Source: Pseudomonas thivervalensis
GTDB taxonomy: Bacteria; Pseudomonadota; Gammaproteobacteria; Pseudomonadales; Pseudomonadaceae
NCBI RefSeq assembly: GCF_001269655.1
Contig: NZ_LHVE01000002.1
Coordinates: forward strand, 310,001-374,000
DNA length: 64,000 nucleotides
Reading direction: 5' to 3'
Part shown: one piece after another, positions 7,348 through 15,617 of the stretch
Layout of the letters: each line of letters begins with the position of its first letter
Position numbering within the stretch: position 1 is the first letter of the stretch
The notes under the pieces: model-generated
Told to the model about the DNA's origin: nothing
What the model saw: the letters and a program-made list of their open reading frames with translations, nothing else
Database searches by the model: none
Translations under genes and position numbers: made by a program

Positions 7348-9696
7348 ATGTCGGGTTTGGGTTATCGGCTGTTCTTGCTCGGCAGCCTTTGCACGTTGCC
7401 CTGGGCGTCGGTCCAGGCCGAACAAGCGGCGCCCACCGCCCTCACGCTCGACGAAACCACCGTCACCGCCCGCCGCCGCGAGGAAGACCCGCAAGACGTG
7501 CCCATCCCGATCAGCGTCCTCTACGGCGATCAACTGGACGAAGCCGGCCTGCACCGCCTTCAAGACATCCAACAACGCGTGCCCGGCCTGATCGTGTCCG
7601 GCCACGACGCCCGCTACGCCGGCTTCGGCCTGCGCGGCTTCGGCGCGACCGCCTACAACGATGGCCTGGAAGGCAGCGTCGGCACCTACGTCGATGGCGT
7701 CTACCAGGCGCGCCAGGGCATGGCCTTCACCGAATTGATGGACATCGAGCGCATCGAAGTCTTGCGCGGGCCGCAAGGCACCTTGTTCGGCAAGAACACC
7801 ACCGCCGGCGCGCTGAACATCATCACCAAACAACCGACGTTCCAGCCCGAAGCCAACCTCGAAGCCAGCTACGGCGAGCGCGGTTGGCGGGAATACCGCG
7901 GGACGCTTTCCGGGCCGTTGCAAGACGACGTGCTCGCCGGGCGACTCAATGTGTTCGACAGCGCCTCCGATGGCGCCGTGGAAAACCTGCAAGACGGCAG
8001 CCGCCTCGGCGATGCTGACAGCCACGGCCTGCGCGGCCAATTGCTGTGGACGCCGAACAGCGACTTCAGCGCCCGCCTGATCGCCGACTACGCCGAGCAG
8101 AACGAAGCCGGCAACGTGCTGCTGGTCAATCACTACGGCGAGCAAACCCGCAAGCGCGCCAAATTCCTCGGCTATCCGCTGGCCGAGCCCGACCCCTACA
8201 AACGCGAGTCCCGCATCGACGCGCCGGGACATCCGCAAACCCTGCAAAATGGCGTTTCACTGGAATTGAACTGGGACCTCGACGAGGCCATGCGCTTGAC
8301 CAGCATCACCGCCTACCGCGACTGGGATTACCGCGCCGACCGCGACGCCGACAGCACCGCACGCTCGGTGATGCAATCCGAAGCCGCATTGGACCACCGA
8401 CAGTTCAGCCAGGAATGGCGCCTGTCCGGCACGGCCGGCTCGTCCGTCGATTACGTCGCCGGCCTGTATTACCTGCGCCAACAGCTCGACCGCCAGATCG
8501 ACGTCGAATACGGCAAGGACGCCGCGTCCTGGTTCGTCGGCGATCAACTGGAACAGCTGAAGAAACTGGGCATCAACATCACCGATCCGAGCCAGGTCCC
8601 GGCCCTGTTGCTGGACGGTGCGCGGCAACGCTACGACGGCGAGCAGAGCGGCGACAGCCGCGCCATTTTCGGCCAGCTCTCCTGGCGCCCGATTGATCCG
8701 TTGGAGCTCACCGGCGGCCTTCGCTACAGCCAGGAGCGCAAGGACGGCTGGATCTCCCGCGACGTCAGCAACCTCGCCCCGCTGACCGGCTTACCCCAGG
8801 TGTTCCAGGCCGGTGGGCAACTGCTGCGTGACATCGCCCTCGGCCGTGCTTATTACCGCGAAGACTCGATAAAAGAACACAACGTCTCCGGCCTGCTCAG
8901 CGCCAGCTACCGCTTCAACGATGCGGTAATGGCCTACGTCAGTTGGTCGCGGGGCTACAAGGCCGGCGGCATCAACTTCGACGTGATCGGCCCGTTCACC
9001 GCGCCGACCTTCGAGCCGGAACGCGCCACGTCCTTGGAAGTCGGCATGAAAACCCGCTTCTGGGATCAGCGCGCCTTGCTCGACATCGCCGTCTACCAGA
9101 CCGACGTCGACGACTACCAAGCGCTCACCTACAGCCCGCCCACCTCCGTGTTCGCGCCCCCACTGCGGGACAACCTGATCAACGTCGGCAAAGTCCGCCT
9201 GCGCGGCATCGAACTCGATTCCGTCTGGCAACTCACCCCCCGACTCACCGGCCGCCTGGGCCTGGCCTGGAGCGACGCGCGCTATCGCAGCTTCCCCAAC
9301 GCCCCGTGCCCGCCAGCCTCGGGCCAATGGACCTGCGACCTCAGCGGCGAGCGCCTCTACAACGCCCCGGAATGGAATCTCAGCAGCGGCCTCGACCACA
9401 CCCACCCGCTGCCCTACGGCCTGGAGGCCTTCAGCGGCATCGACTACAGCTTCCGCACCGGCTATTACGGCACCCTCGAAGGCGGCGAAGGCAGCTATCA
9501 ACCCAGCTACGGCCTCACCAACCTGCGCCTGGGCCTGCGTAGCCAGGACCGCGCCTGGGAAGTCGAAGGCTGGGTGCGCAACGTCTTCGACCGCAACTAC
9601 ATCACCGCCGTCTACTCACTGCTCGGCGCCGGCGACTACGGCGTCATGACCGGCAGCGAACGCACCGTCGGCACCACCGTCAGGCTTCGCTATTGA
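7348..9696 (+). CDS. TonB-dependent outer-membrane receptor
   Basis: A 782-residue receptor with a signal peptide (MSGLGYRLFLLGSLCTLPWASVQA). Then come a TonB-box-like DETTVTARR, a plug domain (~55-165: VPGLIVSGHDARYAGFGLRGFG, RIEVLRGPQGTLFGKNTTAG) and a 22-strand-type barrel ending in the aromatic residue of TVRLRY. I chose ATG 7348, one base after the kinase stop, because it opens the signal peptide; longer in-frame starts lie inside the kinase gene. The plug wording RRREEDPQDVPIPISV is common in receptors of the iron-complex/FyuA-like and sphingomonad types, but substrate cannot be assigned. Coupling to a sensor kinase rather than to a FecIR-type sigma/anti-sigma pair suggests ligand uptake controlled by a phosphorelay. 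Confidence 0.9.
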   Translation: MSGLGYRLFLLGSLCTLPWASVQAEQAAPTALTLDETTVTARRREEDPQDVPIPISVLYGDQLDEAGLHRLQDIQQRVPGLIVSGHDARYAGFGLRGFGATAYNDGLEGSVGTYVDGVYQARQGMAFTELMDIERIEVLRGPQGTLFGKNTTAGALNIITKQPTFQPEANLEASYGERGWREYRGTLSGPLQDDVLAGRLNVFDSASDGAVENLQDGSRLGDADSHGLRGQLLWTPNSDFSARLIADYAEQNEAGNVLLVNHYGEQTRKRAKFLGYPLAEPDPYKRESRIDAPGHPQTLQNGVSLELNWDLDEAMRLTSITAYRDWDYRADRDADSTARSVMQSEAALDHRQFSQEWRLSGTAGSSVDYVAGLYYLRQQLDRQIDVEYGKDAASWFVGDQLEQLKKLGINITDPSQVPALLLDGARQRYDGEQSGDSRAIFGQLSWRPIDPLELTGGLRYSQERKDGWISRDVSNLAPLTGLPQVFQAGGQLLRDIALGRAYYREDSIKEHNVSGLLSASYRFNDAVMAYVSWSRGYKAGGINFDVIGPFTAPTFEPERATSLEVGMKTRFWDQRALLDIAVYQTDVDDYQALTYSPPTSVFAPPLRDNLINVGKVRLRGIELDSVWQLTPRLTGRLGLAWSDARYRSFPNAPCPPASGQWTCDLSGERLYNAPEWNLSSGLDHTHPLPYGLEAFSGIDYSFRTGYYGTLEGGEGSYQPSYGLTNLRLGLRSQDRAWEVEGWVRNVFDRNYITAVYSLLGAGDYGVMTGSERTVGTTVRLRY

Positions 9697-10765
9697 GCGA
9701 AATAAACCGCGTCGGACAAAACGCCAAGCGATTACCACCGGCCTTCTTCGACAGATACATCGCCTGATCCGCCTTACTGATCAGCCCATCGATCTCCTGC
9801 CCATGCTCAGGAAAAAACGCCACCCCGATACTCGCCGCAATCTCCACCGTCTGCGCCCCGATCAAAATCGGCGCATTCGCCGCCGCCAGCATCCGCTTGA
9901 GCAACGGCTCGCTGTCCTCCACCGCCTGCAACCCCACCAGCCCCGCGACAAACTCATCACCCCCCAGCCGCGCCAACGTATCGCCCTCACGCAACGTCGC
10001 ATTGATCCGCGCCGCGACAATCTGCAACACCCGATCCCCCCAGTCATGGCCATAACTGTCGTTCAGCGCCTTGAACCCATCCAGGTCAATAAACGCAATC
10101 GCCACCTTCTGCTGATGAATCCGCGCCTTGCCCAACGCCTGACGCATGCGCTCGGCCAACAACAACCGATTGGGCAACTGCGTGAGCGCGTCATACCGGG
10201 CGTCACGCTCCAGCAACTGCAGGCGCTGCTTCATCTGCGTCATATCGCCGAGCAGCGCCACGTAATGCTGAACGTTGCCGTGACGGTCATGAACGGCGCT
10301 GATGCTGATCCGCGAGGTCATTTCACGACCGTCCTTGTGGTTGCTTTGGATTTCGCCGGACCAGTGGCCGTGGAAATCCAGGGCGTTTTTCATTGGCGTG
10401 TAAAAAGCGGTGAGGCGGCGGACCATGCGGTGGGCGTTCAGCTCGCGGCCCTTGATCTCTTCCTGGCCGTAACCGGTGAGACGGGTGAAGGCTTCGTTTA
10501 CGGCGATGACCCGGCCGAAGGGGTCGACCAGGATGATGCCTTCGCGGGCGTGGCTGAATACGGTGGCGGCTAGTTCTGGGCAGAGGGTGTTGAGGCGACG
10601 GTCCAGGGCGGCGTCGTCACGGGTGGCGGGCCATAGGTTGGAATCGAAGCCTTGCTGGGCCAGGTAGCCGGCCAGGGATGACAGCGCTCGGTGCAGGCGG
10701 GTCAGGGCATTCGTGGCGAGCCTGGCGTTGAGGCAGTAGCTGCGAATGAAGGTGCGTAGGTTCAT
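9680..10765 (-). CDS. PAS-GGDEF diguanylate cyclase
   Basis: 361 residues. An N-terminal helical region (1-60) precedes a PAS domain (~65-180: FSHAREGIILVDPFGRVIAVNEAF, with GEIQSNHKDGREM) and a GGDEF domain (~188-350). The active-site GGDEF is intact at residues 268-272 and a product-inhibition motif RxxD (Arg259-Asp262) sits five residues before it, so it should make cyclic di-GMP under feedback control. No EAL domain and no membrane segments are seen, so it is probably cytosolic with PAS sensing. The last 17 bases overlap the convergent TonB-receptor gene. Regulation is not visible. Confidence 0.92.
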   Translation of the reverse strand: MNLRTFIRSYCLNARLATNALTRLHRALSSLAGYLAQQGFDSNLWPATRDDAALDRRLNTLCPELAATVFSHAREGIILVDPFGRVIAVNEAFTRLTGYGQEEIKGRELNAHRMVRRLTAFYTPMKNALDFHGHWSGEIQSNHKDGREMTSRISISAVHDRHGNVQHYVALLGDMTQMKQRLQLLERDARYDALTQLPNRLLLAERMRQALGKARIHQQKVAIAFIDLDGFKALNDSYGHDWGDRVLQIVAARINATLREGDTLARLGGDEFVAGLVGLQAVEDSEPLLKRMLAAANAPILIGAQTVEIAASIGVAFFPEHGQEIDGLISKADQAMYLSKKAGGNRLAFCPTRFISLNSEA

Positions 10766-10970
10766 GGGGGGGACGCGGTGCTCGGTTGTAGCGCTTGGGG
10801 TGTGTGAGGCGGGGGATTATCGAGGCGCGGAACGGGCGGGGACTTTGCTGGAGCGGATGGGGGCTTTGCGGGAAGGGATGGAGTGGAAAGATATTTTGTG
10901 TAGCCTTGGCAACGAATCACAAGGTCGATCCGCAACGCGTGTGGAATGAACAGAATCTGAGACGTTGCCC

Positions 10971-11306
10971 ATGACCTGCGAAGCCAGAATCAACAGCGTG
11001 AAGCCTGTCCCGGGCCAACGTGCGTTGCAAGTGGAGTTTGCCAACGGCAAGCGCTATGACGTTGACCTGCAGGCACATATCCGACAATTCCCGGTGTTGA
11101 AACCCTTGGTCGATCCGTCCTTGTTCGGCACCGCCCAAGCGGGCGAGTGGGGCTTTGATGTGCGCTGGGGTGATGGTTTGGAACTGGCCGCTGTCACCTT
11201 GCATCGGTTGGCGCTGGAGCAAGCCGGTGAGGTTGCCAACAGGCATTTGAGTGCTGGATGTCGAACGACAAGCCCCGCCGACGACCCAGACCCGGCCACT
11301 GGCTGA
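10971..11306 (+). CDS. DUF2442 domain protein
   Basis: A 111-residue protein with the DUF2442 pattern (INSVKPVPGQRALQVEFANGKRYDVDL, then FPVLKPLVDPSLFGTAQAGEWGFDVRWGDGLEL). Proteins of this family are small and often sit near toxin-antitoxin or NADPH-related genes; no biochemical role is established that I can name. I prefer ATG 10971 to TTG 10965, although neither has a strong ribosome-binding site. The last ~25 residues are disordered and end 2 bases before a REP element, so the tail may have been altered by the REP insertion. Confidence 0.7.
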   Translation: MTCEARINSVKPVPGQRALQVEFANGKRYDVDLQAHIRQFPVLKPLVDPSLFGTAQAGEWGFDVRWGDGLELAAVTLHRLALEQAGEVANRHLSAGCRTTSPADDPDPATG

Positions 11307-11308
11307 TT

Positions 11309-11584
11309 GGGGCTGCTGCGCAGCCCAGCGGGAGCAAGCTCCCTCACCACGGGATAACCGGATGTCCAATGAATCCAGGCACAACGCTCTCGTTGTGGGA
11401 GCGAGCTTGCTCGCGATAGCGGTGCGTCAGTCAACGAGTATTCAAGCGGACCCAACCTCACAGAGCGAAACCCGCCCCGTGTCTGAAAGAGGACAGATCT
11501 ATTTATTACTACGTTGCTCAGTTGAGTAAACGCTGAACCCCGTGGCGAGGGAGCTTGCTCCCGCTGGGCTGCGCAGCAGCCCCT
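11309..11584. repeat. Cluster of three REP elements (388-base gap)
   Basis: REPs at 11309-11350 (inverted, CTCACCAC end), 11395-11423 (GTGGGAGCGAGCTTGCTCGC type with GATAGCGG tail) and 11542-11584 (GTGGCGAGGGAGC type). The last shares its left flank (ttgctca..gggtaaac/gagtaaac..accccg) with the REP at 14760, so the repeated unit extends beyond the palindrome. The motif GAGGACAGATCTATTTATT at ~11487 and AGGGGACGGATTTATTT at ~11637 resemble end sequences often seen beside RAYT genes. No gene is visible in 11307-11694. Confidence 0.75.
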
Positions 11585-11694
11585 CTTCATCCATCGGGCA
11601 ACCGCTCACGTCTAGTGTTAAAGGGGACGTGTTAAAGGGGACGGATTTATTTGACCAGTCAGTTCCCCAACTGCCCACAACTTTATGCATCACG

Positions 11695-11976
11695 CTAGCG
11701 GTCTGTCCGATCACCCATCGCCAGCACAACGCGGCCAAACCTGGCGTGCTTATCCTGTGGCGTAATCGCGAATAAGCGATCGAGGCGAATCTCTTGGCGG
11801 CCATCGGCAGTTTCGACTTCGAGAAATTCTTCCTGCGTATTGGAGGTCCGCGTGGTAATCGCCCGGGCTGTCAGGCGCTGGCCATCGGTCAACTCGATGT
11901 CCAGCGTGTAGCCGCACAGACAGGCGATCTCCAGGTAGTCGTGCAGGTCGCAGTGCAACGGTTTATAGGTATGCAT
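11695..11976 (-). CDS. rof: Rho-binding antiterminator family protein (Rof/YaeO-like)
   Basis: 93 residues. The N-terminal half matches Rof/YaeO: YKPLHCDLHDYLEIACLCGY followed by a hydrophobic strand and DGQRLTARA, then EEFLEVE and EIRLDRLFAI. The E. coli protein is ~84 residues, a small beta-barrel that binds Rho and blocks termination. By family this should be a cytosolic modulator of Rho. It starts 1 base after the stop of the DUF2024 gene on the same strand, so the two are co-transcribed. The Rho-contacting residues cannot be checked without alignment. Confidence 0.75.
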   Translation of the reverse strand: MHTYKPLHCDLHDYLEIACLCGYTLDIELTDGQRLTARAITTRTSNTQEEFLEVETADGRQEIRLDRLFAITPQDKHARFGRVVLAMGDRTDR

Positions 11977-11977
11977 T

Positions 11978-12238
11978 TCAAACCTCGCAGCCTTGCAGTT
12001 TCAGGATGAAAAAACCTTGCCGGGCGATGGCCTCGACTACCTCGGGGTTGCTCGGCTCGACGTGGCAGAAACGGCAGTCGTTCAAGGTGATGTCCTGGTC
12101 TTCGATGCCCTGTTCGGCCAGGAAGCGCCGGGCGCAGGATTGGGCGAACTCCTGGTCGTTGCGGTCGATCAGCACGTCGAAGTGCAAGTATCGTCCGTCT
12201 TGGGTGCGTACGTGCGTGTCATAGACTTTGATGGTCAT
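11978..12238 (-). CDS. DUF2024 family protein
   Basis: 86 residues: KVYDTHVRTQDGRYLHFDVLI, a central helix RFLAEQGIEDQD, then CRFCHVEPSNPEVVEAIARQGFFILKLQGC. This is the DUF2024 pattern, including the conserved CxFCH. The Cys/His cluster suggests metal or thiol chemistry, but no function is established that I know. It is first in a two-gene unit with the Rof-like gene and lies 80 bases downstream of the DapA-like aldolase on the same strand, so read-through from the aldolase operon is possible. Confidence 0.75.
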   Translation of the reverse strand: MTIKVYDTHVRTQDGRYLHFDVLIDRNDQEFAQSCARRFLAEQGIEDQDITLNDCRFCHVEPSNPEVVEAIARQGFFILKLQGCEV

Positions 12239-12318
12239 TGAAGTTTCTCTCGTTCAAAGACGACCGAACAGGTAGTTGTTTTCAGGCGCTACCCGCCGGG
12301 TCGCCAGGGTCGGAAGGC

Positions 12319-13206
12319 TCAGAGCAGTTCGTTCAACATGACGTGCAATCGCCTATTGCCCGCATCGTCGAGCGGGAAGACCGGCAAGCGCGGGTCGCCG
12401 ACCTCCAGGCCGAGGGTGCGCAAACCGGCCTTGATGGTGGCGGGCAAGCCTCCCTTGAGGATGAAATCCAGCAGCGGCAATTGACGGTAGAACAGCGCCC
12501 GAGCTTTGCCCAGGTCGTTGGCCATCACGGCTGCGTACAGGTCGAGATTGAGTTGCGGGATGAGGTTCGGCGCGGCGGTGCACCAGCCCTTGGCGCCCGC
12601 CGCGAAGGCTTCCAGCGCCAGCGGATTGCAGCCGTTGTAGAACGGCACTTGGCCTTCGCCCAGCAGTTGCAGCTTGTGCATGCGCTGGATGTCGCCGGTG
12701 CTTTCCTTGACCATGGTGACGTTATCCACCGCGTTGAAGATCCGCAGGATAAGATCCACGGACATGTCGATGCCGCTGGTGGCCGGGTTGTTGTACAGCA
12801 TGATGGGCACATCGATGCTGGCACCGATGGTCTGGTAGTGCCTGAGGATTTCCGCCTCGCTCAGTTTCCAGTAGGAGGCCGGCAGCACCATCACCACATC
12901 GGCGCCGTGATCTTGGGCAAAACGCGCGCGGCGTACCGCTTTGGCGGTGGTCAGGTCGGACACGCTGACCACGGTCGGCACCCGGCCGGCAACGCGGGCG
13001 ATGCTGAATTCGCTGACCTGGTCCCACTCCGCGTCGCTCAGGTAGGCGCCTTCGCCTGTGCTGCCCAAAGGCGCGATGGCATGCACGCCGCTGTCGATCA
13101 GGCGGTCGATGGATCGGCCCAAGGCGTCCAGGTCCAAGCCCTGGCCGTCTGCGGAGAAGGGCGTGATGGTGTAACCGATGATGCCGTGGATGTTCGGGGT
13201 AGACAT
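12319..13206 (-). CDS. DapA-like class I aldolase / lyase (catabolic type)
   Basis: 295 residues with the TIM-barrel DapA/NanA fold. Family signatures are GSTGE at 48-52, the catalytic-pocket tyrosine (Tyr138 in IMLYNNP) and the Schiff-base lysine (Lys167 in VTMVKESTGD). It is most likely a pyruvate-dependent aldolase or hydratase for a sugar acid or hydroxy-amino acid rather than the lysine-pathway DapA, because it sits beside a class II aldolase and a divergent XRE-cupin regulator instead of bamC/purC. A good Shine-Dalgarno (TAGGAG) lies 7 bases before the ATG. Substrate cannot be assigned. Confidence 0.85.
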   Translation of the reverse strand: MSTPNIHGIIGYTITPFSADGQGLDLDALGRSIDRLIDSGVHAIAPLGSTGEGAYLSDAEWDQVSEFSIARVAGRVPTVVSVSDLTTAKAVRRARFAQDHGADVVMVLPASYWKLSEAEILRHYQTIGASIDVPIMLYNNPATSGIDMSVDLILRIFNAVDNVTMVKESTGDIQRMHKLQLLGEGQVPFYNGCNPLALEAFAAGAKGWCTAAPNLIPQLNLDLYAAVMANDLGKARALFYRQLPLLDFILKGGLPATIKAGLRTLGLEVGDPRLPVFPLDDAGNRRLHVMLNELL

Positions 13207-13225
13207 GGCTTCGCTCCTATTGGGT

Positions 13226-14008
13226 TCAGTTCAGGCAATCGGCGTGTTGGCGCAGGTTCTGCCGGGCGTAATAGTTGAAGGCGGCCGCGTGACGCTTGGG
13301 ACGGGCGATCCAGTCGTGCGCTTCGCGGCCCAGGTGCGGCAGGATCGGCTTCACCTCTCCGGCGGCCATGGCGAGCAGTTGCAGCTTCGCGGCGCGCTCG
13401 ATCAATTGGGCGATGTTGCAGGCTTCTTCCACGGTCTCGCCGGTCGACAATTGACCGTGGTGGGAAAGCAGAATCGCTCGCTTGTCACCCAGGGCGCCGG
13501 CGATCAATTCGCCTTCCTCGTTGCCCACGGGCACGCCCGGCCAGCCTTCCAGGAACGCGCAGTCTTCGTACAACGGGCAGAGGTCCATGTGGGAAATCTG
13601 CAGCGGCACTTCCAGCATCGACAGCGCGGCGATGTGGGTCGGGTGGGTGTGGATGATGCAATTCACATCCGGCCGGGCGCGGTAGACCCAGGTGTGAAAC
13701 CGATTGGCCGGGTTGGGGATGCCGTGTCCCTCCAGGACCTCGAGGTCTTCGTTGATCAACAGCAAGTTGCCGGCGGTGATCTCGTCAAACCCCAGGCCCA
13801 GTTGCTGAGTGTAGTAAGTGCCAGGCTGCAGCCCGCGCGCGGTAATCTGCCCGGCGAGGCCTGAGTCGTGACCGTTCTCGAACAAGATGCGACAGGTCAG
13901 GGCCAGCTTTTGTCGCACAGTCCACGTATTATCCGGCAGTGATTTCTGCATCTGGTCTACAGCATGTTGGACCAATTGGTCCTTGGGCGTCGCCAGTGTC
14001 TTGCTCAT
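13226..14008 (-). CDS. Class II aldolase/adducin family protein
   Basis: 260 residues with the class II aldolase fold: LAGQITARG near residue 52, TQQLGLGFDEITAGNLLLIN, the zinc-ligand pair His120/His122 in IIHTHPTHIAALS, and a further conserved histidine in ILLSHHGQLSTGETVEEA. Members cleave sugar phosphates or act on related hydroxy-acids using zinc. It is transcribed first in the unit with the DapA-like gene 19 bases behind it, so the two enzymes probably act in one catabolic route. The divergent XRE-cupin gene starts 150 bases away, and a palindrome in that gap is the likely control site. Confidence 0.87.
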   Translation of the reverse strand: MSKTLATPKDQLVQHAVDQMQKSLPDNTWTVRQKLALTCRILFENGHDSGLAGQITARGLQPGTYYTQQLGLGFDEITAGNLLLINEDLEVLEGHGIPNPANRFHTWVYRARPDVNCIIHTHPTHIAALSMLEVPLQISHMDLCPLYEDCAFLEGWPGVPVGNEEGELIAGALGDKRAILLSHHGQLSTGETVEEACNIAQLIERAAKLQLLAMAAGEVKPILPHLGREAHDWIARPKRHAAAFNYYARQNLRQHADCLN

Positions 14009-14078
14009 GTCAGTTCTCCTGATTCGTTCTTTGACCGTTCTTGATCCGCGTCATGGAAGCTGTGGGATGGAGGTGCTA

Positions 14079-14114
14079 ATGACACTAAATAGACTATATG
14101 ACACAAAGTGTCAT
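14079..14114. promoter_or_regulatory. Operator candidate: palindrome plus half-site in divergent promoter
   Basis: A perfect inverted repeat ATGACAC-AAA-GTGTCAT occupies 14098-14114. A third copy of the half-site ATGACAC lies at 14079-14085, 19 bases (about two helical turns) upstream. The position between the aldolase operon and the XRE-cupin gene fits binding by that regulator, by inference. Confidence 0.65.
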
Positions 14115-14158
14115 TTGCAATCGCAGATTGTCCGTTTCCCTGGAAATGTGGGTTACCT

Positions 14159-14725
14159 ATGTCCATTCGCTTGAAATTGCTCAGAAAAAAACTCGGTGTG
14201 ACGCTGGACGTCCTGGCTGAAAAAACCGGGATGACCAAGAGCTACCTGTCCAAGGTGGAACGGGGTCTGAGCACGCCCTCCATCGCCACGGCGCTCAAGC
14301 TGTCCAAGGCGTTGAACGTGAAAGTCGAGGAGTTGTTCTCCGAGGAAAACGTCTCGCTCGACAGCTACAGCCTGGTGCGCTGTGAAGACCGCCAATCCCT
14401 GGCGGCAAACCCTGGCAGCTCTGAATACGCGGTGTTGGCTCACCAGGTTTCCGAGCGAACCTTGCTGCCCTTCATCCTCTATCCCCCGACCGAATTCGCG
14501 GCGCACCATGCGTTCAAGGAACACACGGGCGAGGAATTCCTGTTCGTTCATGAAGGCCAGGTGGAAGTGGATTTCATGAACGAGCGCGTGCTGCTCAATC
14601 GCGGTGACGCCTTGCATTTCAATGCCCAGAAACCCCATCGCCTGCGTTCGGTGGGTGATGTTCAGGCGCAGTTGCTGGTGGTGGTGCACAGCGCCGAATC
14701 GGCGGAGAAGGGCGAAGACGCGTAG
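14159..14725 (+). CDS. XRE-family regulator with C-terminal cupin
   Basis: 188 residues. An XRE helix-turn-helix (1-62: LKLLRKKLGVTLDVLAEKTG, SYLSKVERGLSTPSIATALKLSKAL) is joined to a cupin effector domain (~115-180: EHTGEEFLFVHEGQVEV, LNRGDALHFNAQKPHRLRSVG). ATG 14159 is preferred to an earlier in-frame GTG at 14108 because that one lies in the palindromic operator. The architecture is that of PuuR/SutR-like regulators which sense a small metabolite in the cupin. It is divergent from the aldolase pair and probably controls that operon and itself. Confidence 0.88.
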   Translation: MSIRLKLLRKKLGVTLDVLAEKTGMTKSYLSKVERGLSTPSIATALKLSKALNVKVEELFSEENVSLDSYSLVRCEDRQSLAANPGSSEYAVLAHQVSERTLLPFILYPPTEFAAHHAFKEHTGEEFLFVHEGQVEVDFMNERVLLNRGDALHFNAQKPHRLRSVGDVQAQLLVVVHSAESAEKGEDA

Positions 14726-14759
14726 CACCACGTTGCTCATTGGGTAAACACCAAACCCC

Positions 14760-14802
14760 GTGGCGAGGGAGCTTGCTCCCGCTGGGCTGCGCAGCAGCCC
14801 CC
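14760..14802. repeat. REP element (GTGGCGAGGGAGC type)
   Basis: A single REP with the GGGCTGCGCAGCAGCCC tail, same as 11542-11584 including part of the left flank. It marks the left edge of the accessory island. Confidence 0.8.
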
Positions 14803-15014
14803 TCCCATGAGCGCCTTGCCACAGGTCTTTCGACAGCCTCAATTGAACGGCATCGGACACCTGCTCGGACCAGTCGAGTGACGTCCTGTCAGTAAAGACC
14901 GACAGACACTAGCGACAAGGCCCGCCAAGCCACAGCGCCTTGCGCCTTTGCCTACAACTACGCCAGAATCCGCCGGCTTGTGCGCCTGGGGTTGCGTCGG
15001 TAGTTTGGGACCTG

Positions 15015-15234
15015 TCACTGCTCATCAGTGATCGGGTTTAGCAGCTCGTGGTGAAACAGGTTGTGCAAGGCGTCATCCAGTCAGGAATCTCCTTCCTGCA
15101 CTTGATGGTGGCTGTGCGCAGGGCGTCCCCGGACGCGCCGGTTTCTTGTTTCCCCGGTCTGCTAACCTGCGTACAGCTGCCTCCCATCGTTTAGCAGCGA
15201 GCGGGTGATGGCTCCAATGACAGGAAGCAAGACG
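15015..15234 (+). promoter_or_regulatory. Structured leader of DUF6124 gene, copy A
   Basis: The leader contains a hairpin TCACTG/CAGTGA (15015-15020 with 15026-15031), a GCGTC/GACGC hairpin (15123-15136), and a three-site motif: TTTAGCAG at 15037-15044, its reverse complement CTGCTAA at 15159-15165 and TTTAGCAG again at 15190-15197. The middle site can pair with either outer site. Copy B at 19093-19311 has a different 7-mer, but its three sites still match each other. The element is therefore either an RNA with two alternative stems or a set of matched recognition sites. Confidence 0.6.
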
Positions 15235-15594
15235 ATGGTAAAAGAGACTCCGAATCCTCCTGATACGAACGAGCATGTCTCCCGTGCTCAGTCTGCCCGC
15301 AACAAAAAAATCGATGACGCTGCCGCGCGGGCGTTGGATTTTTACCTGAAACCCAAGCCTAAGGGCGAAACGTCTGACAAGTCCGACTCCATTTTTCGGA
15401 TTGATCCGAGTGTGGATTCTGAGTGTTTGCTGGCGAATCTCAGTGAGAATCTGGCTTCGGCGAACGCCATGATCAGTGATTTGGCGTTTGACCTGGATGG
15501 GTCGCGGCGGCGGGTTGCGATGGGGATTTTGCAGGTGATTGAGGTGAGTGAGCTGTTGGCGAATCGGGCTTTGGATATTGTTGAGGTGAGGTAG
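15235..15594 (+). CDS. DUF6124 family protein (copy A)
   Basis: 119 residues, start MVKETPNPPDTNEH chosen because AGGAAG stands 8 bases upstream; an in-frame GTG/ATG pair at 15205/15208 lies inside the conserved leader. The protein has a polar N-terminus (VSRAQSARNKKIDDAAARALDFYL), a linker, then a helical C-terminal half (ECLLANLSENLASANAMISDL, RRRVAMGILQVIEVSELLANRALD). This is the DUF6124 pattern, a small Pseudomonas family usually present in several copies per genome; function unknown to me. A 10-bp hairpin (AGAGAGGTCT/AGACCTCTCT, 15618-15645) follows the gene. It is nearly identical to 19312-19671. Confidence 0.8.
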   Translation: MVKETPNPPDTNEHVSRAQSARNKKIDDAAARALDFYLKPKPKGETSDKSDSIFRIDPSVDSECLLANLSENLASANAMISDLAFDLDGSRRRVAMGILQVIEVSELLANRALDIVEVR

Positions 15595-15617
15595 GCGAGG
15601 CGTTTGCCCTCCGCTCC

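Larger units (their letters stand above)
14936..15594 (+). repeat. Direct repeat copy A (~659 bp: leader plus DUF6124 gene)
   Basis: From CGCCTTGCGCCTTTGCC through the DUF6124 stop codon this segment matches 19014-19671 almost base for base. The two copies are about 4.1 kb apart in the same orientation and bracket the pyocin locus. Sequence to the left (before 14936) and right (after 15594) is unrelated. Confidence 0.9.

Noticed and set aside
15037..15197. Integron attC or gene-cassette site at the three 7-mers
   Set aside because: The 7-mers do not fit the GTTRRRY/RYYYAAC core of attC, and no integrase is present.
15037..15197. Target-site duplication around an insertion
   Set aside because: Both flanks and the interior are homologous between copies, and a third, inverted site lies inside, which a simple duplication does not explain.
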